Below are positions 48,330-58,267 of a stretch of DNA of 64,000 nucleotides, piece by piece. The position numbers and the translations under genes were made by a program. The number at the start of each line of letters is the position of its first letter. Position 1 is the first letter of the stretch. Under the pieces are notes generated by a model. The model made no database searches, was not told the origin of the DNA, and saw only the letters and a program-made list of their open reading frames with translations. The DNA is from Pontibacillus chungwhensis (GTDB lineage Bacteria; Bacillota; Bacilli; Bacillales; BH030062), in contig NZ_CP126446.1 in NCBI RefSeq assembly GCF_030166655.1, positions 2,914,001 through 2,978,000 on the forward strand, in the 5' to 3' direction.

Positions 48330-50000
48330 TTAAGATGACTGTGAGGACCTCTGATCAGCGAATCGCTTCTCGTTTAAAAGCGTTTGTACATCGCCTTGTA
48401 AAGCTAACGCAAGCGCCTCTCGAATATGGGTTACAGGTACAATCTGAATCCCTTCAATTTGGTTAAACATTTCCTGACTGTTTTCAGCAGGAATCAATAC
48501 TTTATTAGCACCAGCACGCTTAGCTGCTTTGATCTTAGCCATTACACCACCAACAGGTTTAATATGCCCATGTATGCTAATCTCCCCTGTCATTGCGACC
48601 TGATGTCGTACAGGTAGCTTGTGAATCGCCGAATAGATCCCAAGCGCCATCGCTACCCCTGCAGAAGGACCATCTACCGGTATACCCCCTGGGAAGTTAA
48701 CGTGGATATCATACTCATGTGCAGGGACTCCAAGAGACCGAAGAACGGTAATGACATTTTCAATCGAACCTTTCGCCATACTTTTCCGGCGAATGGATTT
48801 GCTTTGAGTGCCAATGCTTTCTTCTTCCGCAATACCCGTTATATTGATTGTACCCTGCTTGGATGTCGTAGGAAGCACAGTCACTTCAATTTCTAAAAGC
48901 GATCCGGAATTCGGCCCGAAGACTGCTAGTCCATTGACAATACCAATCTGGTCTTTCGCCCCGATTTTCTTGTCGTATCGTGGAGCTAGTTGGGAAGCAT
49001 CAACTACCCATTCAATATCGGCTTTTGAAATTGTAGTTCTGCCTGCTTTCTTCGCAATACCTGTAGCAATTTGAATCATGTTTACAGCTTCACGACCATT
49101 TCTAGCGTAGCCTGCTAGTGTTTCTAATGCATCAGGATCAGAGGTGAACTGGATTTTCTCAGCAGCTCTTTTGGCTACTTCCACCACCTCTTCGTGTTCA
49201 AGCTCTCTGAAGAACACTTCTAAACATCGGGAGCGAATGGCTGGAGGGATTTCCTCAGGTCGTCTCGTTGTGGCTCCAATCAGACGAAAATCAGCTGGCA
49301 ACCCTTTTTTGAATATCTCATGAATATGCAGAGGGATCTGCTGATTCTCTTCACTATAGTAAGCACTCTCAAAGTAGACTTTTCGATCTTCTAGTACTTT
49401 AAGTAATTTATTCATCTGAATGGGATGTAATTCCCCAATTTCATCTATGAACAGAACTCCACCATGAGCATTAGAGACGGCCCCCTGCTTAGGCTGAGGG
49501 ATACCTGCTTGCCCCATTGCTCCAGCTCCTTGATAGATCGGGTCATGCACAGACCCAATCAATGGATCCGCAATCCCACGTTCATCAAACCTAGCCGTGG
49601 TTGCATCTAACTCTACAAAGACAGCATCCTGTCGAAACGGTGAATCCTTATACTGCTTTGCTTCCTCTAGAACAAGCCGTGCCGCTGCTGTTTTCCCAAC
49701 TCCTGGCGGTCCATATACAATGACATGCTGTGGATTGGCACCACAAATAGCCGCCCGCAATGCCTCAATTCCATCCTTCTGCCCGATTATATCTTTAAAA
49801 GATTGGGGACGGACTTTTTCCGAAAGAGGCTCAGATAAAGCGATCTGGCGCATTTTCCTAAGCTCTGTCATTTCTTTTTTAGACTCCCGATCAATCGTGA
49901 CTTTTTGAGAGCGTTGATTTTTCAAAAGGTTCCAAAAGTAAAGGCCGATTACAATACCAAAAAAAAGTTGCACAAATAAGACGATACCCGCTAATGTCAT
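48330..50000 (-). CDS. lonB: ATP-dependent protease LonB
   Basis: Membrane-anchored Lon of spore formers, in B. subtilis expressed in the forespore. 556 residues from MTLAGIVLFVQLFFGIVIGL (behind GGAGGAATCTTT); one N-terminal transmembrane helix, AAA module with [17 protein letters not shown] and LFIDEIGELHPIQ, and a Lon protease domain (catalytic PVDGPSAGVAMAL and GVMAKIKAAKRAG). Lacks the large LonA N-domain. Lies between clpX and lonA. Confidence 0.96.
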   Translation of the reverse strand: MTLAGIVLFVQLFFGIVIGLYFWNLLKNQRSQKVTIDRESKKEMTELRKMRQIALSEPLSEKVRPQSFKDIIGQKDGIEALRAAICGANPQHVIVYGPPGVGKTAAARLVLEEAKQYKDSPFRQDAVFVELDATTARFDERGIADPLIGSVHDPIYQGAGAMGQAGIPQPKQGAVSNAHGGVLFIDEIGELHPIQMNKLLKVLEDRKVYFESAYYSEENQQIPLHIHEIFKKGLPADFRLIGATTRRPEEIPPAIRSRCLEVFFRELEHEEVVEVAKRAAEKIQFTSDPDALETLAGYARNGREAVNMIQIATGIAKKAGRTTISKADIEWVVDASQLAPRYDKKIGAKDQIGIVNGLAVFGPNSGSLLEIEVTVLPTTSKQGTINITGIAEEESIGTQSKSIRRKSMAKGSIENVITVLRSLGVPAHEYDIHVNFPGGIPVDGPSAGVAMALGIYSAIHKLPVRHQVAMTGEISIHGHIKPVGGVMAKIKAAKRAGANKVLIPAENSQEMFNQIEGIQIVPVTHIREALALALQGDVQTLLNEKRFADQRSSQSS

Positions 50001-50124
50001 AAAGATTCCTCCTGTACCATACATCTTTTATGTTATCAGCTAGTATCTCCTCAAATAGTCACATTAAACCCAATCAATTGAAATCCAACCTACGAAAACA
50101 ATTGTAAAAAGGACTACCTTCTCA

Positions 50125-50202
50125 CAAAAAGAATCCCGGCACATAACCGAGATTTTGAATGAAACGAGAGAGGCTCCCCTAAAAAAGGAGAAACCTCTCT
50201 CG
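50125..50202 (-). terminator. Two consecutive hairpins after clpX
   Basis: First (promoter-proximal) CGAGAGAGG/CCTCTCTCG at 50202-50165 without U run, then AATCTCGG/CCGGGATT at 50154-50132 followed by CUUUUUG. The second is a standard terminator; the first may protect the clpX mRNA 3' end. The rest of the gap to lonB (50001-50124) shows no ORF. Confidence 0.75.
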
Positions 50203-50252
50203 ATTACATATAATGAATGGGCATAACGATTTCACCAAATCATTGGTAAATA

Positions 50253-51530
50253 TTACGCACTTTCTTTTGGTGTTTCATTTTCATCTTGAACAGTGCCATC
50301 ATTGAACACAAGCTTCGGACGACCATTTTCTTTCGTAACGGTATCCGCTGTGATAATACACTTATCAATATCTTCACGAGATGGCAATTCATACATGACA
50401 TCTAGCATGATTCCTTCAATAATGGAACGAAGTCCACGAGCACCTGTTTTGCGTTCAATTGCTTTACGAGCAATTTCACGAAGGGCTTCTTCTTCGAACT
50501 CAAGTTCAACATGGTCAATTTGGAACAGTTTCTGATACTGCTTCACTAGCGCATTCTTAGGTTTTGTCAGAATCTCAACTAATGCATCTTCATCAAGAGA
50601 TTCAAGGGCACCGATAACAGGAAGACGACCAATAAATTCAGGGATAAGACCATAGCGTAACAAGTCTTCAGGAAGTACCTTCGTTAGAACTTCTTTCTTC
50701 TCCATGTCTTCAGCCGTTTCTTGTTCAGAACCAAATCCAATTACCTTCTTACCAAGACGACGTTTTACGATTTGATCAATTCCATCAAATGCACCACCAA
50801 CAATGAATAGAACATTGCCTGTGTCAATTTGAATGAATTCTTGATGAGGATGTTTACGTCCACCTTGAGGAGGAACGCTTGCAACTGTGCCCTCAAGAAT
50901 TTTTAGAAGGGCTTGCTGTACACCTTCACCAGATACGTCGCGAGTAATGGATGGATTTTCAGATTTACGTGCAACTTTATCGATTTCATCAATATAGATA
51001 ATACCTTTTTCAGCTTTTTCAACATCGTAATCAGCTGCTTGAATTAATTTAAGAAGGATGTTCTCCACATCTTCCCCAACATAACCAGCCTCAGTAAGAG
51101 ATGTAGCATCCGCAATAGCAAATGGTACATTTAAGATACGTGCTAATGTTTGGGCTAGTAATGTTTTACCACTACCTGTTGGTCCAAGCATTAGAATATT
51201 ACTTTTAGCAAGCTCTACATCATCAGCTTTTGTCGCTGCGTTAATACGCTTGTAATGGTTATAAACAGCTACTGAAAGTGATTTCTTAGCATAGTCTTGC
51301 CCAATTACATAATCATCCAGAATTTCGTTGATTTCCTGAGGTTTAGGTACCTCTTTAAATTCAACTTCTTCTTCGTTCCCTAGCTCTTCTTCCACAATTT
51401 CTGTGCATAATTCAATACACTCATCACATATATAAACCCCAGGTCCAGCAACTAACTTGCGGACTTGATCTTGAGTCTTACCGCAGAAAGAACATTTAAG
51501 TTGCCCTTTCTCTTCGTTAAATTTAAACAT
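50253..51530 (-). CDS. clpX: ATP-dependent Clp protease ATP-binding subunit ClpX
   Basis: AAA+ unfoldase feeding ClpP. 425 residues from [18 protein letters not shown], behind GAGGTG. N-terminal C4 zinc domain ([10 protein letters not shown] and CDECIELC), Walker [16 protein letters not shown], Walker [33 protein letters not shown] (box VII/pore region), and ZBD-AAA architecture complete. Head of a transcript with a good promoter at 51699-51727. Confidence 0.98.
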   Translation of the reverse strand: MFKFNEEKGQLKCSFCGKTQDQVRKLVAGPGVYICDECIELCTEIVEEELGNEEEVEFKEVPKPQEINEILDDYVIGQDYAKKSLSVAVYNHYKRINAATKADDVELAKSNILMLGPTGSGKTLLAQTLARILNVPFAIADATSLTEAGYVGEDVENILLKLIQAADYDVEKAEKGIIYIDEIDKVARKSENPSITRDVSGEGVQQALLKILEGTVASVPPQGGRKHPHQEFIQIDTGNVLFIVGGAFDGIDQIVKRRLGKKVIGFGSEQETAEDMEKKEVLTKVLPEDLLRYGLIPEFIGRLPVIGALESLDEDALVEILTKPKNALVKQYQKLFQIDHVELEFEEEALREIARKAIERKTGARGLRSIIEGIMLDVMYELPSREDIDKCIITADTVTKENGRPKLVFNDGTVQDENETPKESA

Positions 51531-51698
51531 GCATTTCACCTCACAAAGTATATGTCACACTAAATCTATAAAAAAACCTTTACAAACTATTGGTTAAACA
51601 TCCAAAACCTTTCTTTACGACATCATACCAAATATCATGAGTCACTAAAAGTAAAAAAACTTCCTGTTCGGAAGATTCTCTCACTTCCATTTGTATTC

Positions 51699-51727
51699 AT
51701 TATGTACGTGAGTGTATGAATAGTCAA
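51699..51727 (-). promoter_or_regulatory. Sigma-A promoter for clpX
   Basis: TTGACT (51727-51722), 17-base spacer, CATAAT (51704-51699) on the minus strand; leader about 160 bases. Confidence 0.65.
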
Positions 51728-51852
51728 CATATGTGCAGTAATCCAAAAGTATGAGTGGGCTGGGAATGTAAATCCAATAAGCGATGATTTAGTATATATG
51801 TATTTTTCCATACTTGGGTTCATTCCATACCCATAAAAGGAATTATTATATG

Positions 51853-51883
51853 TAAAAACAAGGCACGAACAAATCGCGCCTTG
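51853..51883 (-). terminator. Intrinsic terminator after tig
   Basis: CAAGGCGCG/CGTGCCTTG stem with one mismatch, loop of seven, followed by five U on the minus strand. Confidence 0.8.
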
Positions 51884-51923
51884 CTTTCATTACTTCAAAC
51901 CGCCAGAAAGTACAGTTACTTTC

Positions 51924-53210
51924 TTATGCCGTTTTACTTTCAGAATCTAAGAAATCAATTGCTTTTTTGATCTTAAGATCTTCTTTAACTGCGTCAGTGT
52001 TGCCACCAAGCATTTGCTTAAGGTTGTCAACATTTGTCTGATACATTGCAGCCATGTTTTCAAGCTCTTCATTGATATCTTCTTCTGTAACTTCAACATT
52101 TTCTGCATCAGCAATTGCTTCAAGAACAAGGTTAGTCTTAACGCGCTTACCAGCATCTTCTTTCATTTGCTCTTTAAGTGCGTTTTGGTCTTGACCTGTG
52201 AACTGGAAGTACATGTCTAATGTCATGCCTTGCATTTGAAGACGTTGTTCGAATTCTTTCATCATACGGTCAAGTTCAGTCTCAACCATAGCTTCTGGAA
52301 TTTCGATCTCAGCGTTATCAGTAGCTTTATTTACTAGCTCTTCGCGCTTAGCATTTTCAGCTTCTTGTTCTCTTTCTTGTTGTAGACGTTCTTTTGTTTT
52401 CTTCTTAAGTTCGTCCATAGATTCAACTTCTTCGTCGACATCTTTCGCGAACTCATCGTCTAATTCAGGAAGTTCTTTCGCTTTGATCTCGTGAACTTTC
52501 ACTTTAAACGTTGCTTTCTTACCAGCAAGGTCTTCAGCGTGGTATTCTTCTGGGAATGTAACTTCTACTTCTGTTTCTTCTCCAGCAGATTTACCAACAA
52601 GTTGCTCTTCGAAACCAGGAATGAATGTTCCAGAACCGATTTCTAATGAATAGTTGTCGGCCTGTCCACCTTCGAATGCTTCGCCATCAACGAAACCTTC
52701 AAAGTCCATTACAACAGTGTCACCGTCTTCAATAGTACCTTCTTCTTTAACAACTAGTTCAGCTTGCTTTTCTTGTTGTTCTTTTAGTTCGTTCTCAACG
52801 TCTTCATCTGTAACCGTTGCATCTTGAGCTTCAACTTCAAGACCTTTGTAGTCGCCAAGTTTAACTTCTGGCTTAACCGTTACTTTCGCAGTGAAGATCA
52901 GGTTTTTACCTTTTTCGATTTGTTCAACATCAACTTCAGGACGATCAACTGGAGTGATTCCTGTTTCGTCAATCGCGTTTGAGTACGCTTCAGGAAGAAT
53001 GATATCTAGTGCATCTTGATATAAAGATTCTACACCAAAACGTTGTTCGAAGATCGGACGAGGTACTTTCCCTTTACGGAAACCAGGTACCTGGATATCC
53101 TTAACTACTTTCGCGAATGCTTTGTCTAAGGCAACCTTAAATTCAGCAGCATCAACTTCAACAGTAAGTTGGCCTTCGTTACCTTCTAATTTTTCCCATT
53201 TTGCAGACAT
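51924..53210 (-). CDS. tig: Trigger factor (ribosome-associated chaperone, PPIase)
   Basis: 428 residues. The ribosome-docking loop is [17 protein letters not shown] (about residues 43-60); the FKBP-type PPIase domain spans about 150-245 ([20 protein letters not shown]), and the C-terminal chaperone arms complete it. Binds nascent chains at the exit tunnel. Own promoter upstream (53309-53336). Length normal. Confidence 0.99.
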   Translation of the reverse strand: MSAKWEKLEGNEGQLTVEVDAAEFKVALDKAFAKVVKDIQVPGFRKGKVPRPIFEQRFGVESLYQDALDIILPEAYSNAIDETGITPVDRPEVDVEQIEKGKNLIFTAKVTVKPEVKLGDYKGLEVEAQDATVTDEDVENELKEQQEKQAELVVKEEGTIEDGDTVVMDFEGFVDGEAFEGGQADNYSLEIGSGTFIPGFEEQLVGKSAGEETEVEVTFPEEYHAEDLAGKKATFKVKVHEIKAKELPELDDEFAKDVDEEVESMDELKKKTKERLQQEREQEAENAKREELVNKATDNAEIEIPEAMVETELDRMMKEFEQRLQMQGMTLDMYFQFTGQDQNALKEQMKEDAGKRVKTNLVLEAIADAENVEVTEEDINEELENMAAMYQTNVDNLKQMLGGNTDAVKEDLKIKKAIDFLDSESKTA

Positions 53211-53308
53211 GATTTTCCCTCCAACATCTATTTTTCATACATTATTCGTTCGTTCAGTGTTCTTAAGTTTTGTAACAAAAGATTGAATGCGTAATTTGCA
53301 ACCACCTT

Positions 53309-53336
53309 ATTATAACATAATCTATTGTGCTTTCAA
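53309..53336 (-). promoter_or_regulatory. Sigma-A promoter for tig
   Basis: TTGAAA (53336-53331), 16-base spacer, TATAAT (53314-53309) on the minus strand, about 95 bases upstream of the tig start. Confidence 0.75.
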
Positions 53337-53376
53337 CAATCTTCTACAAGCCTATACAGCATGATACCTTTACAGT

Positions 53377-54375
53377 TTATTCCTCGTCTAAAACAGCGAA
53401 GTATTGCCCTTCATAATATGAAATTTGCTGTTTCCAAGCTTCTACTTCTTCTTCCTCTATGTATTGGTGGAATGGAAACTGAACATCGTCCAACTGCAGG
53501 GAAGATGCTCCCAATTCATAAAACGCCTTCGCCAATGCAGGCAGTTCATGATCCTCTGGCATAATCGGGAAACGAACATACATATAGCGAAATACGAGCT
53601 GTTGTATAAACTCAAAAAGGGTAGGATTGTCTTGCTCTACTCGTTCAAGTAAATATAAAAGCTGCTTGGATGAAGCGTGAGAAAGGATATCAGGCAGTTC
53701 AATAGGATTAACCATGACTTCTGAACCGAGTTTTCTTACTTCTACCTTTCGATCTACCCTTTGTTCTTGCATCCACTGCACAAGCGCGGTTTTAATAACA
53801 GGCTCCACATCGTCTTTAATTAAGTACGGGGAGATTTCAGTCATGAAGGGCTGAATATCTTGCTTTCGTAACATCGACAAAAGCTGCCATTGTTTCTTTA
53901 CATTATGTGTATCCAAAGCTATGAGCAGTTCGTCAACCGCTTCAATATTTTCAGTTCGTGTTTCATCCGTACGCAGATTTTCGGTTATGTCATACAGTTG
54001 CCAAAACTGCTTACGAAGATCTTGTGGAATGTCTTCAGATTGAAACACCTCGTCCAACAAATCGAGCAAGTCTTCATATTTCCCTGTTTGGAATAAAACC
54101 GTTAAATAGATATGTAAGTATTGAAAATAATGCTCTTCATCTTCTCTCATAAGCTTTTGACAAAGTTCTTCCACTTCATCGTATTGACCTAATTCCATAA
54201 GGCAGATCAATTTACCCGTCATGATTTCTGAATTTGCCGCTTCAAAGTCAATGAGTTTATTAAAAGACTGAAGTGCTTCTTTATAATTCTTTTCTTTTAA
54301 AGCGGCTAATCCGTCTTGCTCTAATGACGACTTCCATTTGGGAAATATGACGACATCAGCCTTTTGTTGAGTCAT
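53377..54375 (-). CDS. ysoA: TPR-repeat protein (YsoA-like)
   Basis: 332 residues, all helical. Tetratricopeptide repeats are clear in residues about 18-115 (AALKEKNYKEALQSFNKLID and CLMELGQYDEVEELCQKLMR). No signal peptide. Position upstream of tig matches B. subtilis ysoA, for which no detailed role is known; probably a scaffold. The symbol is by position and architecture. Confidence 0.82.
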   Translation of the reverse strand: MTQQKADVVIFPKWKSSLEQDGLAALKEKNYKEALQSFNKLIDFEAANSEIMTGKLICLMELGQYDEVEELCQKLMREDEEHYFQYLHIYLTVLFQTGKYEDLLDLLDEVFQSEDIPQDLRKQFWQLYDITENLRTDETRTENIEAVDELLIALDTHNVKKQWQLLSMLRKQDIQPFMTEISPYLIKDDVEPVIKTALVQWMQEQRVDRKVEVRKLGSEVMVNPIELPDILSHASSKQLLYLLERVEQDNPTLFEFIQQLVFRYMYVRFPIMPEDHELPALAKAFYELGASSLQLDDVQFPFHQYIEEEEVEAWKQQISYYEGQYFAVLDEE

Positions 54376-54632
54376 AGTCCATCCTCCCTCAGTTCAATTT
54401 ACGTATGTAAGTTAACCAATCTTTCTCTTCATTCCCTACCCACTACTGCTACAAACTTGATTCGATATAAAGTAGAAATCTCCTTTAATCTCATTTATAA
54501 AACAGGAAGCATTATCTTCTTTAAGGATACTCAACTATTATTAAAAAATCCAGGTTAGTGAATGAAGTTTTACGCTACATGATTCCCGTTTCTTCTCTAT
54601 TTTATACGGGAATAGCCAGATATACATATGTA

Positions 54633-54668
54633 AAAAAAAGACTCTAGGAAGGCCCTAAAGTCTTTTTT
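54633..54668 (-). terminator. Intrinsic terminator after the tRNA genes
   Basis: AAAGACTTTAGGG / CCTAGAGTCTTT stem with one mismatch followed by a U run on the minus strand. Confidence 0.75.
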
Positions 54669-54680
54669 GAAAATTTTCTA

Positions 54681-54754
54681 TGTCCCAGGAGAGATTCGAA
54701 CTCCCGACCTACGGCTTAGAAGGCCGTTGCTCTATCCTACTGAGCTACTGGGAC
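54681..54754 (-). tRNA. tRNA-Arg (anticodon UCU)
   Basis: 74 bases with acceptor pairs GTCCCAG/CTGGGAC, D arm AGCTCAGTAGGATAGAGC, anticodon loop CTTCTAA (TCT) and T arm GGGAGTTCGAATCTCTC. The CCA end is not encoded. It follows tRNA-Gly in one unit. Confidence 0.97.
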
Positions 54755-54818
54755 GTAATGTAAGAAAAATCAAAAGATATTATTAACTATATGATTTTCG
54801 AATTGCAAATATGTATAT

Positions 54819-54892
54819 TGGAGCGGGTGATGGGAATCGAACCCACGACATCAGCTTGGAAGGCTGAGGTTTTACCACTAAACTACACCCGC
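54819..54892 (-). tRNA. tRNA-Gly (anticodon UCC)
   Basis: Acceptor GCGGGTG/CACCCGC, anticodon loop CTTCCAA (TCC), T arm GTGGGTTCGATTCCCAT, and a genomically encoded CCA (TGGA on the plus strand at 54819-54822). Paired with the tRNA-Arg 64 bases downstream. Confidence 0.97.
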
Positions 54893-55004
54893 ATTTAAAT
54901 TGAAGTGCTCTTATGTATGTGTTCATCGATGCTTTCTGTCGAAGCGAACAAAATTTATTATAAGGACTATAAAGAAATATGTCAACACATTTTAGGCAGA
55001 AGTT

Positions 55005-55532
55005 TTAACTTCTGCCTAAAAAATTTGTTTCATAGGTTAAATCTGAAATGTTTTCTCCTTGATCATTATAGAAATGAACGTGGACCGACTGCTGTTGATC
55101 CCATGTGACAATCGCATACGTTTTCTCCGGATGATTACGAGGTAAACGAATGCTGCCTGGATTGATGAACAACTTTCCATTCACCATCTCAGCACCAGCG
55201 ATATGAGAATGGCCAAAACAAACAATATGCGCTCCTACCTCATCTGCCCGATAGGACAATGGCATAAGTGTCGATTTCACCCGAAACAGATGGCCATGGG
55301 TGACAAAAAAGGACATATCCTGTATAGATTCTTGTAATTCCTCAGGATATTCTTCGCTAAAATCACAATTTCCTTTCACCTTCATAAATCCATCCATTTC
55401 TTTTGAACGGTACTCTAATTCAGAATCCCCGCAATGAATCATGCCATCTACTTCATGGGCATGACGGTCTTTGATGTTCTGAACTTGTTCAGTTAATCCA
55501 TGACTGTCGCTCACGATTAATACACTTGGCAT
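55005..55532 (-). CDS. ysnB: YfcE/MJ0936-type metallophosphoesterase (YsnB)
   Basis: 175 residues. Calcineurin-like motifs in order: VSDSHG (about 7-12), GMIHCGDSE (30-38), KGNCD (53-57), VTHGHLFRV (78-86) and CFGHSHIAG (108-116). Predicted Mn/Ni phosphodiesterase; natural substrate unknown. Its stop lies in a perfect hairpin (TTAGGCAGAAG / CTTCTGCCTAA) without a U run. Follows rdgB in the conserved rph-ysnA-ysnB order. Confidence 0.9.
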   Translation of the reverse strand: MPSVLIVSDSHGLTEQVQNIKDRHAHEVDGMIHCGDSELEYRSKEMDGFMKVKGNCDFSEEYPEELQESIQDMSFFVTHGHLFRVKSTLMPLSYRADEVGAHIVCFGHSHIAGAEMVNGKLFINPGSIRLPRNHPEKTYAIVTWDQQQSVHVHFYNDQGENISDLTYETNFLGRS

Positions 55533-55545
55533 GATAATCCTCTCC

Positions 55546-56139
55546 TTATTTCAATAACTCACGTATCGTTGTCTCGATTTTTTCGAGCGCCTCGCTTCGA
55601 TGACTTATTTTATTCTTCTCATCCGCACCGATCTCGGCCATCGTCCGGTTATAGCCATCAGGAATAAAGATTGGATCATACCCAAATCCAGTCTCCCCTT
55701 GAGCTTGCTCAGCCAGACGGCCTTCACAAGTGCCCCGTTCAAAGATGACTTCTTCGCCCGGGAGGCTAAGAGCTAATACACAAACAAATCGAGCTTTCCG
55801 GTTCTGTTCCCCATTTAACTCTGACAAAACTTTTTCCAAGTTATTTTTATCATTTTTAGGTTCACCTGCATAACGGGCAGAATAAACGCCAGGCTTCCCT
55901 TCTAATGCATCCACTTCAAGACCAGAGTCATCGGCAATGACCGGCATATTAAGGAGAGATGAAATCGTTTCTGCTTTCAGCTGTGCATTTTCCCAAAACG
56001 TTACTCCGGTCTCCTCAACTTCAGGCACATCCTGATTCAGATCTTCTAAAGATAACGTTTCTATATCATATTTCGAAAATAATTGACGGAATTCGCGTAC
56101 TTTCCCCTGGTTGTGTGTGGCTACAACAAGTCTCTTCAT
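55546..56139 (-). CDS. rdgB: dITP/XTP pyrophosphatase (RdgB/HAM1)
   Basis: Removes non-canonical purine triphosphates. 197 residues: opening VVATHNQGKVREFRQLF, catalytic VIADDSGLEVDALEGKPGVYSARYAG, GFGYDPIFIPDG. Directly after rph (17 bases), as ysnA in B. subtilis. Normal length. Confidence 0.96.
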   Translation of the reverse strand: MKRLVVATHNQGKVREFRQLFSKYDIETLSLEDLNQDVPEVEETGVTFWENAQLKAETISSLLNMPVIADDSGLEVDALEGKPGVYSARYAGEPKNDKNNLEKVLSELNGEQNRKARFVCVLALSLPGEEVIFERGTCEGRLAEQAQGETGFGYDPIFIPDGYNRTMAEIGADEKNKISHRSEALEKIETTIRELLK

Positions 56140-56156
56140 TTCAAATCTCCCCTTAC

Positions 56157-56909
56157 TTACTGATTGCGGTTACGATCGATATGAGCACTCCATTCCCCTA
56201 TAGCAGCCTTTTGCTGATCAAATAACTCAGAAATACCGCCTTGGGCCAGCTCAATCATTTTCTGAAGCTGTGGATAAGAGAAAGTGGCTTCTTCACCAGT
56301 TCCTTGCAGTTCTACAAACTCTCCATTCCCTGTCATAACCACGTTCATGTCAACTTGAGCTTCGGAATCTTCCACATAACAAAGATCTAATATCTCTTCT
56401 CCTGTAGGCAAAACGCCAACTGAAGTCGCTGCAAGGTAGTCTTTAATAGGTAGTTTCTTAATTGTACCCTGTTTTACAAGCTTACCAAATGCAAGAACCA
56501 TGGCAACAAATGCACCAGTAATAGAAGCCGTTCTGGTTCCTCCGTCAGCTTGGATTACATCACAATCTACCCAAAGTGTTCGCTCTCCAAATTGCTCAAG
56601 GTCCACAACAGCTCTTAAAGAACGACCAATTAAACGTTGGATTTCCATTGTACGGCCTGTCACTTTACCTTTTGAAGATTCTCGTATATTTCGTTGCTGG
56701 GTTGCTCGAGGAAGCATCGCATACTCAGCTGTTACCCAACCTTTTCCCTGACCTCTCATAAAAGGAGGAACGCGGTCTTCTATGCTTGCATTACAAATTA
56801 CTTTCGTTTCACCAACTGTAATTAAGACAGATCCTTCCGGGTGCTTTACATAATCGGTTTCTATATGTACCTGTCTTAACTCGTTTTCTTTTCTTTCATC
56901 CGTTCTCAT
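56157..56909 (-). CDS. rph: Ribonuclease PH
   Basis: Phosphorolytic exoribonuclease trimming tRNA 3' ends. 250 residues: N-terminal RPVHIETDY-type start (here [20 protein letters not shown]), phosphate-binding [20 protein letters not shown], and the [15 protein letters not shown] stretch. Head of rph-rdgB-ysnB, with the gerM terminator upstream. Confidence 0.97.
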   Translation of the reverse strand: MRTDERKENELRQVHIETDYVKHPEGSVLITVGETKVICNASIEDRVPPFMRGQGKGWVTAEYAMLPRATQQRNIRESSKGKVTGRTMEIQRLIGRSLRAVVDLEQFGERTLWVDCDVIQADGGTRTASITGAFVAMVLAFGKLVKQGTIKKLPIKDYLAATSVGVLPTGEEILDLCYVEDSEAQVDMNVVMTGNGEFVELQGTGEEATFSYPQLQKMIELAQGGISELFDQQKAAIGEWSAHIDRNRNQ

Positions 56910-57025
56910 GTTTCGTCCTCCTTCACTTAATCCTAGCTCATCTTAACATATTTCAGAGCAAAAGTTTACTTTAAAACGACAAAACCAAGGCTTCTGAACG
57001 CTTTATAAATAGTTTGATAAGCACG

Positions 57026-57057
57026 AAAAAAGAGGCTTGTTTTATGCCTCTTTTTTC
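57026..57057 (-). terminator. Intrinsic terminator after gerM
   Basis: AAAAAAGAGGC/GCCTCTTTTTT stem with a nine-base loop; the U run on the minus strand continues as UUUUUU. Confidence 0.88.
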
Positions 57058-57084
57058 ATATCTAGTATGCGCCAAAAGCGAGAA

Positions 57085-58164
57085 TTAAAATCGACCTGTA
57101 TTTACCATTTCAGGGCGCGTCACAGGTTTTGTGAACGCATTTCCTTCTTCATCATAGATTTCTTCAAAATCTTTTACTTTAACCGAGACCGCTTCGACAT
57201 CATCTCTTTCCGTTAAGGACAATACTAGGGAATCCATAACCTTCTTCGAAATGACGGACTGATCTTCGAAGTTACTTAATACGTTTTCATTAAATGTGAG
57301 GGAAAGGACACCATCCTCTACAGTTGGCTCTTCCGTTAATTGAACCCCATCATTAAATACGTTTAACAGATCCCCTTTATACCCTGGGCCATTTACTAGT
57401 GTTTCAATAATGGTTGCGTAGTCGCTTTCAGAAGAACCTTCTACACGCTTTGTTACAGGAACATAGTAAAATTGGTCGTCATGTTGAGCAGGATAATAAA
57501 CAGTTACAGAACGACTGTTAGAAATATCAGCAACATCCCCTGTTTCGAGGTTGATGCCGTTCGCTCGGGAGTATCCACTAGAAAGTGGCGTATTATTAAC
57601 TGGCATAACATCAGTATCGTATCCGTTAATTTGCAACTTAATGCGATCAACATTCTCGAACTGTGTAAGGGTGTACGTCATTGATTCTAAAATTTTGATT
57701 TCATCCTCTGGACGGTATTCGATAAAATCCTTAGATACATCCACCACAAGCGTACCATCATCTAATATATCAAGACCATTGACCTCCGTTCCAGCAGGCA
57801 AGACTGCTTGAAAACCACTTGGCAAGAAGTCTGTGACAGGACCACCTTTAACAAGGTATTGTAGCACTTGTTTAGCTACATCATTGGTCTCTGGTTTTGG
57901 CAGAGGCACCGTTTGAGGAACGACCATGCCATTCTCATCTAGTAAGTACAGCTGGCGAGCCACTGTTTCTACTTTAATAACATCTGAGTTATCCGTTTGT
58001 CCCACATTTACACTTTCTTCTGTTGCCGCTGCCTCCCCTTCTACATTTTCCTGCTTAGGTTTATCCATTTCTTCTAATGATTGCTCCCCTTGAAAGACAC
58101 ACCCTGATAATAGAGCGACGCTAGTGACAAGACTTCCGCATAATAAAGCAGCACGCTTCCGCAT
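57085..58164 (-). CDS. gerM: GerM germination/sporulation lipoprotein
   Basis: 359 residues. A lipoprotein signal peptide with lipobox LLSGC (Cys22), a charged linker, then two GerMN domains (about 90-200 and 225-335, each with LPKPETNDVAKQVLQYLVKG-type and DYATIIETLVNGPG openings). GerM in B. subtilis is needed for engulfment-stage complex and germination. Lies between murI (racE) and rph as expected. Confidence 0.94.
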   Translation of the reverse strand: MRKRAALLCGSLVTSVALLSGCVFQGEQSLEEMDKPKQENVEGEAAATEESVNVGQTDNSDVIKVETVARQLYLLDENGMVVPQTVPLPKPETNDVAKQVLQYLVKGGPVTDFLPSGFQAVLPAGTEVNGLDILDDGTLVVDVSKDFIEYRPEDEIKILESMTYTLTQFENVDRIKLQINGYDTDVMPVNNTPLSSGYSRANGINLETGDVADISNSRSVTVYYPAQHDDQFYYVPVTKRVEGSSESDYATIIETLVNGPGYKGDLLNVFNDGVQLTEEPTVEDGVLSLTFNENVLSNFEDQSVISKKVMDSLVLSLTERDDVEAVSVKVKDFEEIYDEEGNAFTKPVTRPEMVNTGRF

Positions 58165-58227
58165 GTTTTCCCCTCCTATGATGGTTTGTACTACTATATA
58201 TACGAGCTATCAACTAAATTAGACCAA

Positions 58228-58261
58228 CAAAAAAGCCTACTCTTTTAAAAGAGTAGGCTTT
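58228..58261 (-). terminator. Intrinsic terminator after murI
   Basis: AAAGCCTACTCTTTT and its complement form a long stem with U run on the minus strand. Confidence 0.88.
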
Positions 58262-58267
58262 GGTCAT

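Larger units (their letters stand above)
51531..51923. other. Gene-free tig-clpX intergenic region
   Basis: About 390 bases without a credible gene. From the tig side it holds the tig terminator (51853-51883), the clpX promoter (-35 TTGACT at 51727-51722, 17-base spacer, -10 CATAAT at 51704-51699), and, just after the expected start site, a small hairpin CTTCC/GGAAG followed by seven U (51674-51653). A short ORF at 51635-51823 has no ribosome binding site of note and low plausibility. Confidence 0.6.

Noticed and set aside
51635-51823. 62-codon minus-strand ORF in the tig-clpX gap
   Set aside because: No ribosome binding site, no domain, and it contains the clpX promoter and a terminator-like hairpin.
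54990-55020. Perfect hairpin at the end of ysnB as a terminator
   Set aside because: No U run follows on the minus strand; it is noted under ysnB but not called a terminator.
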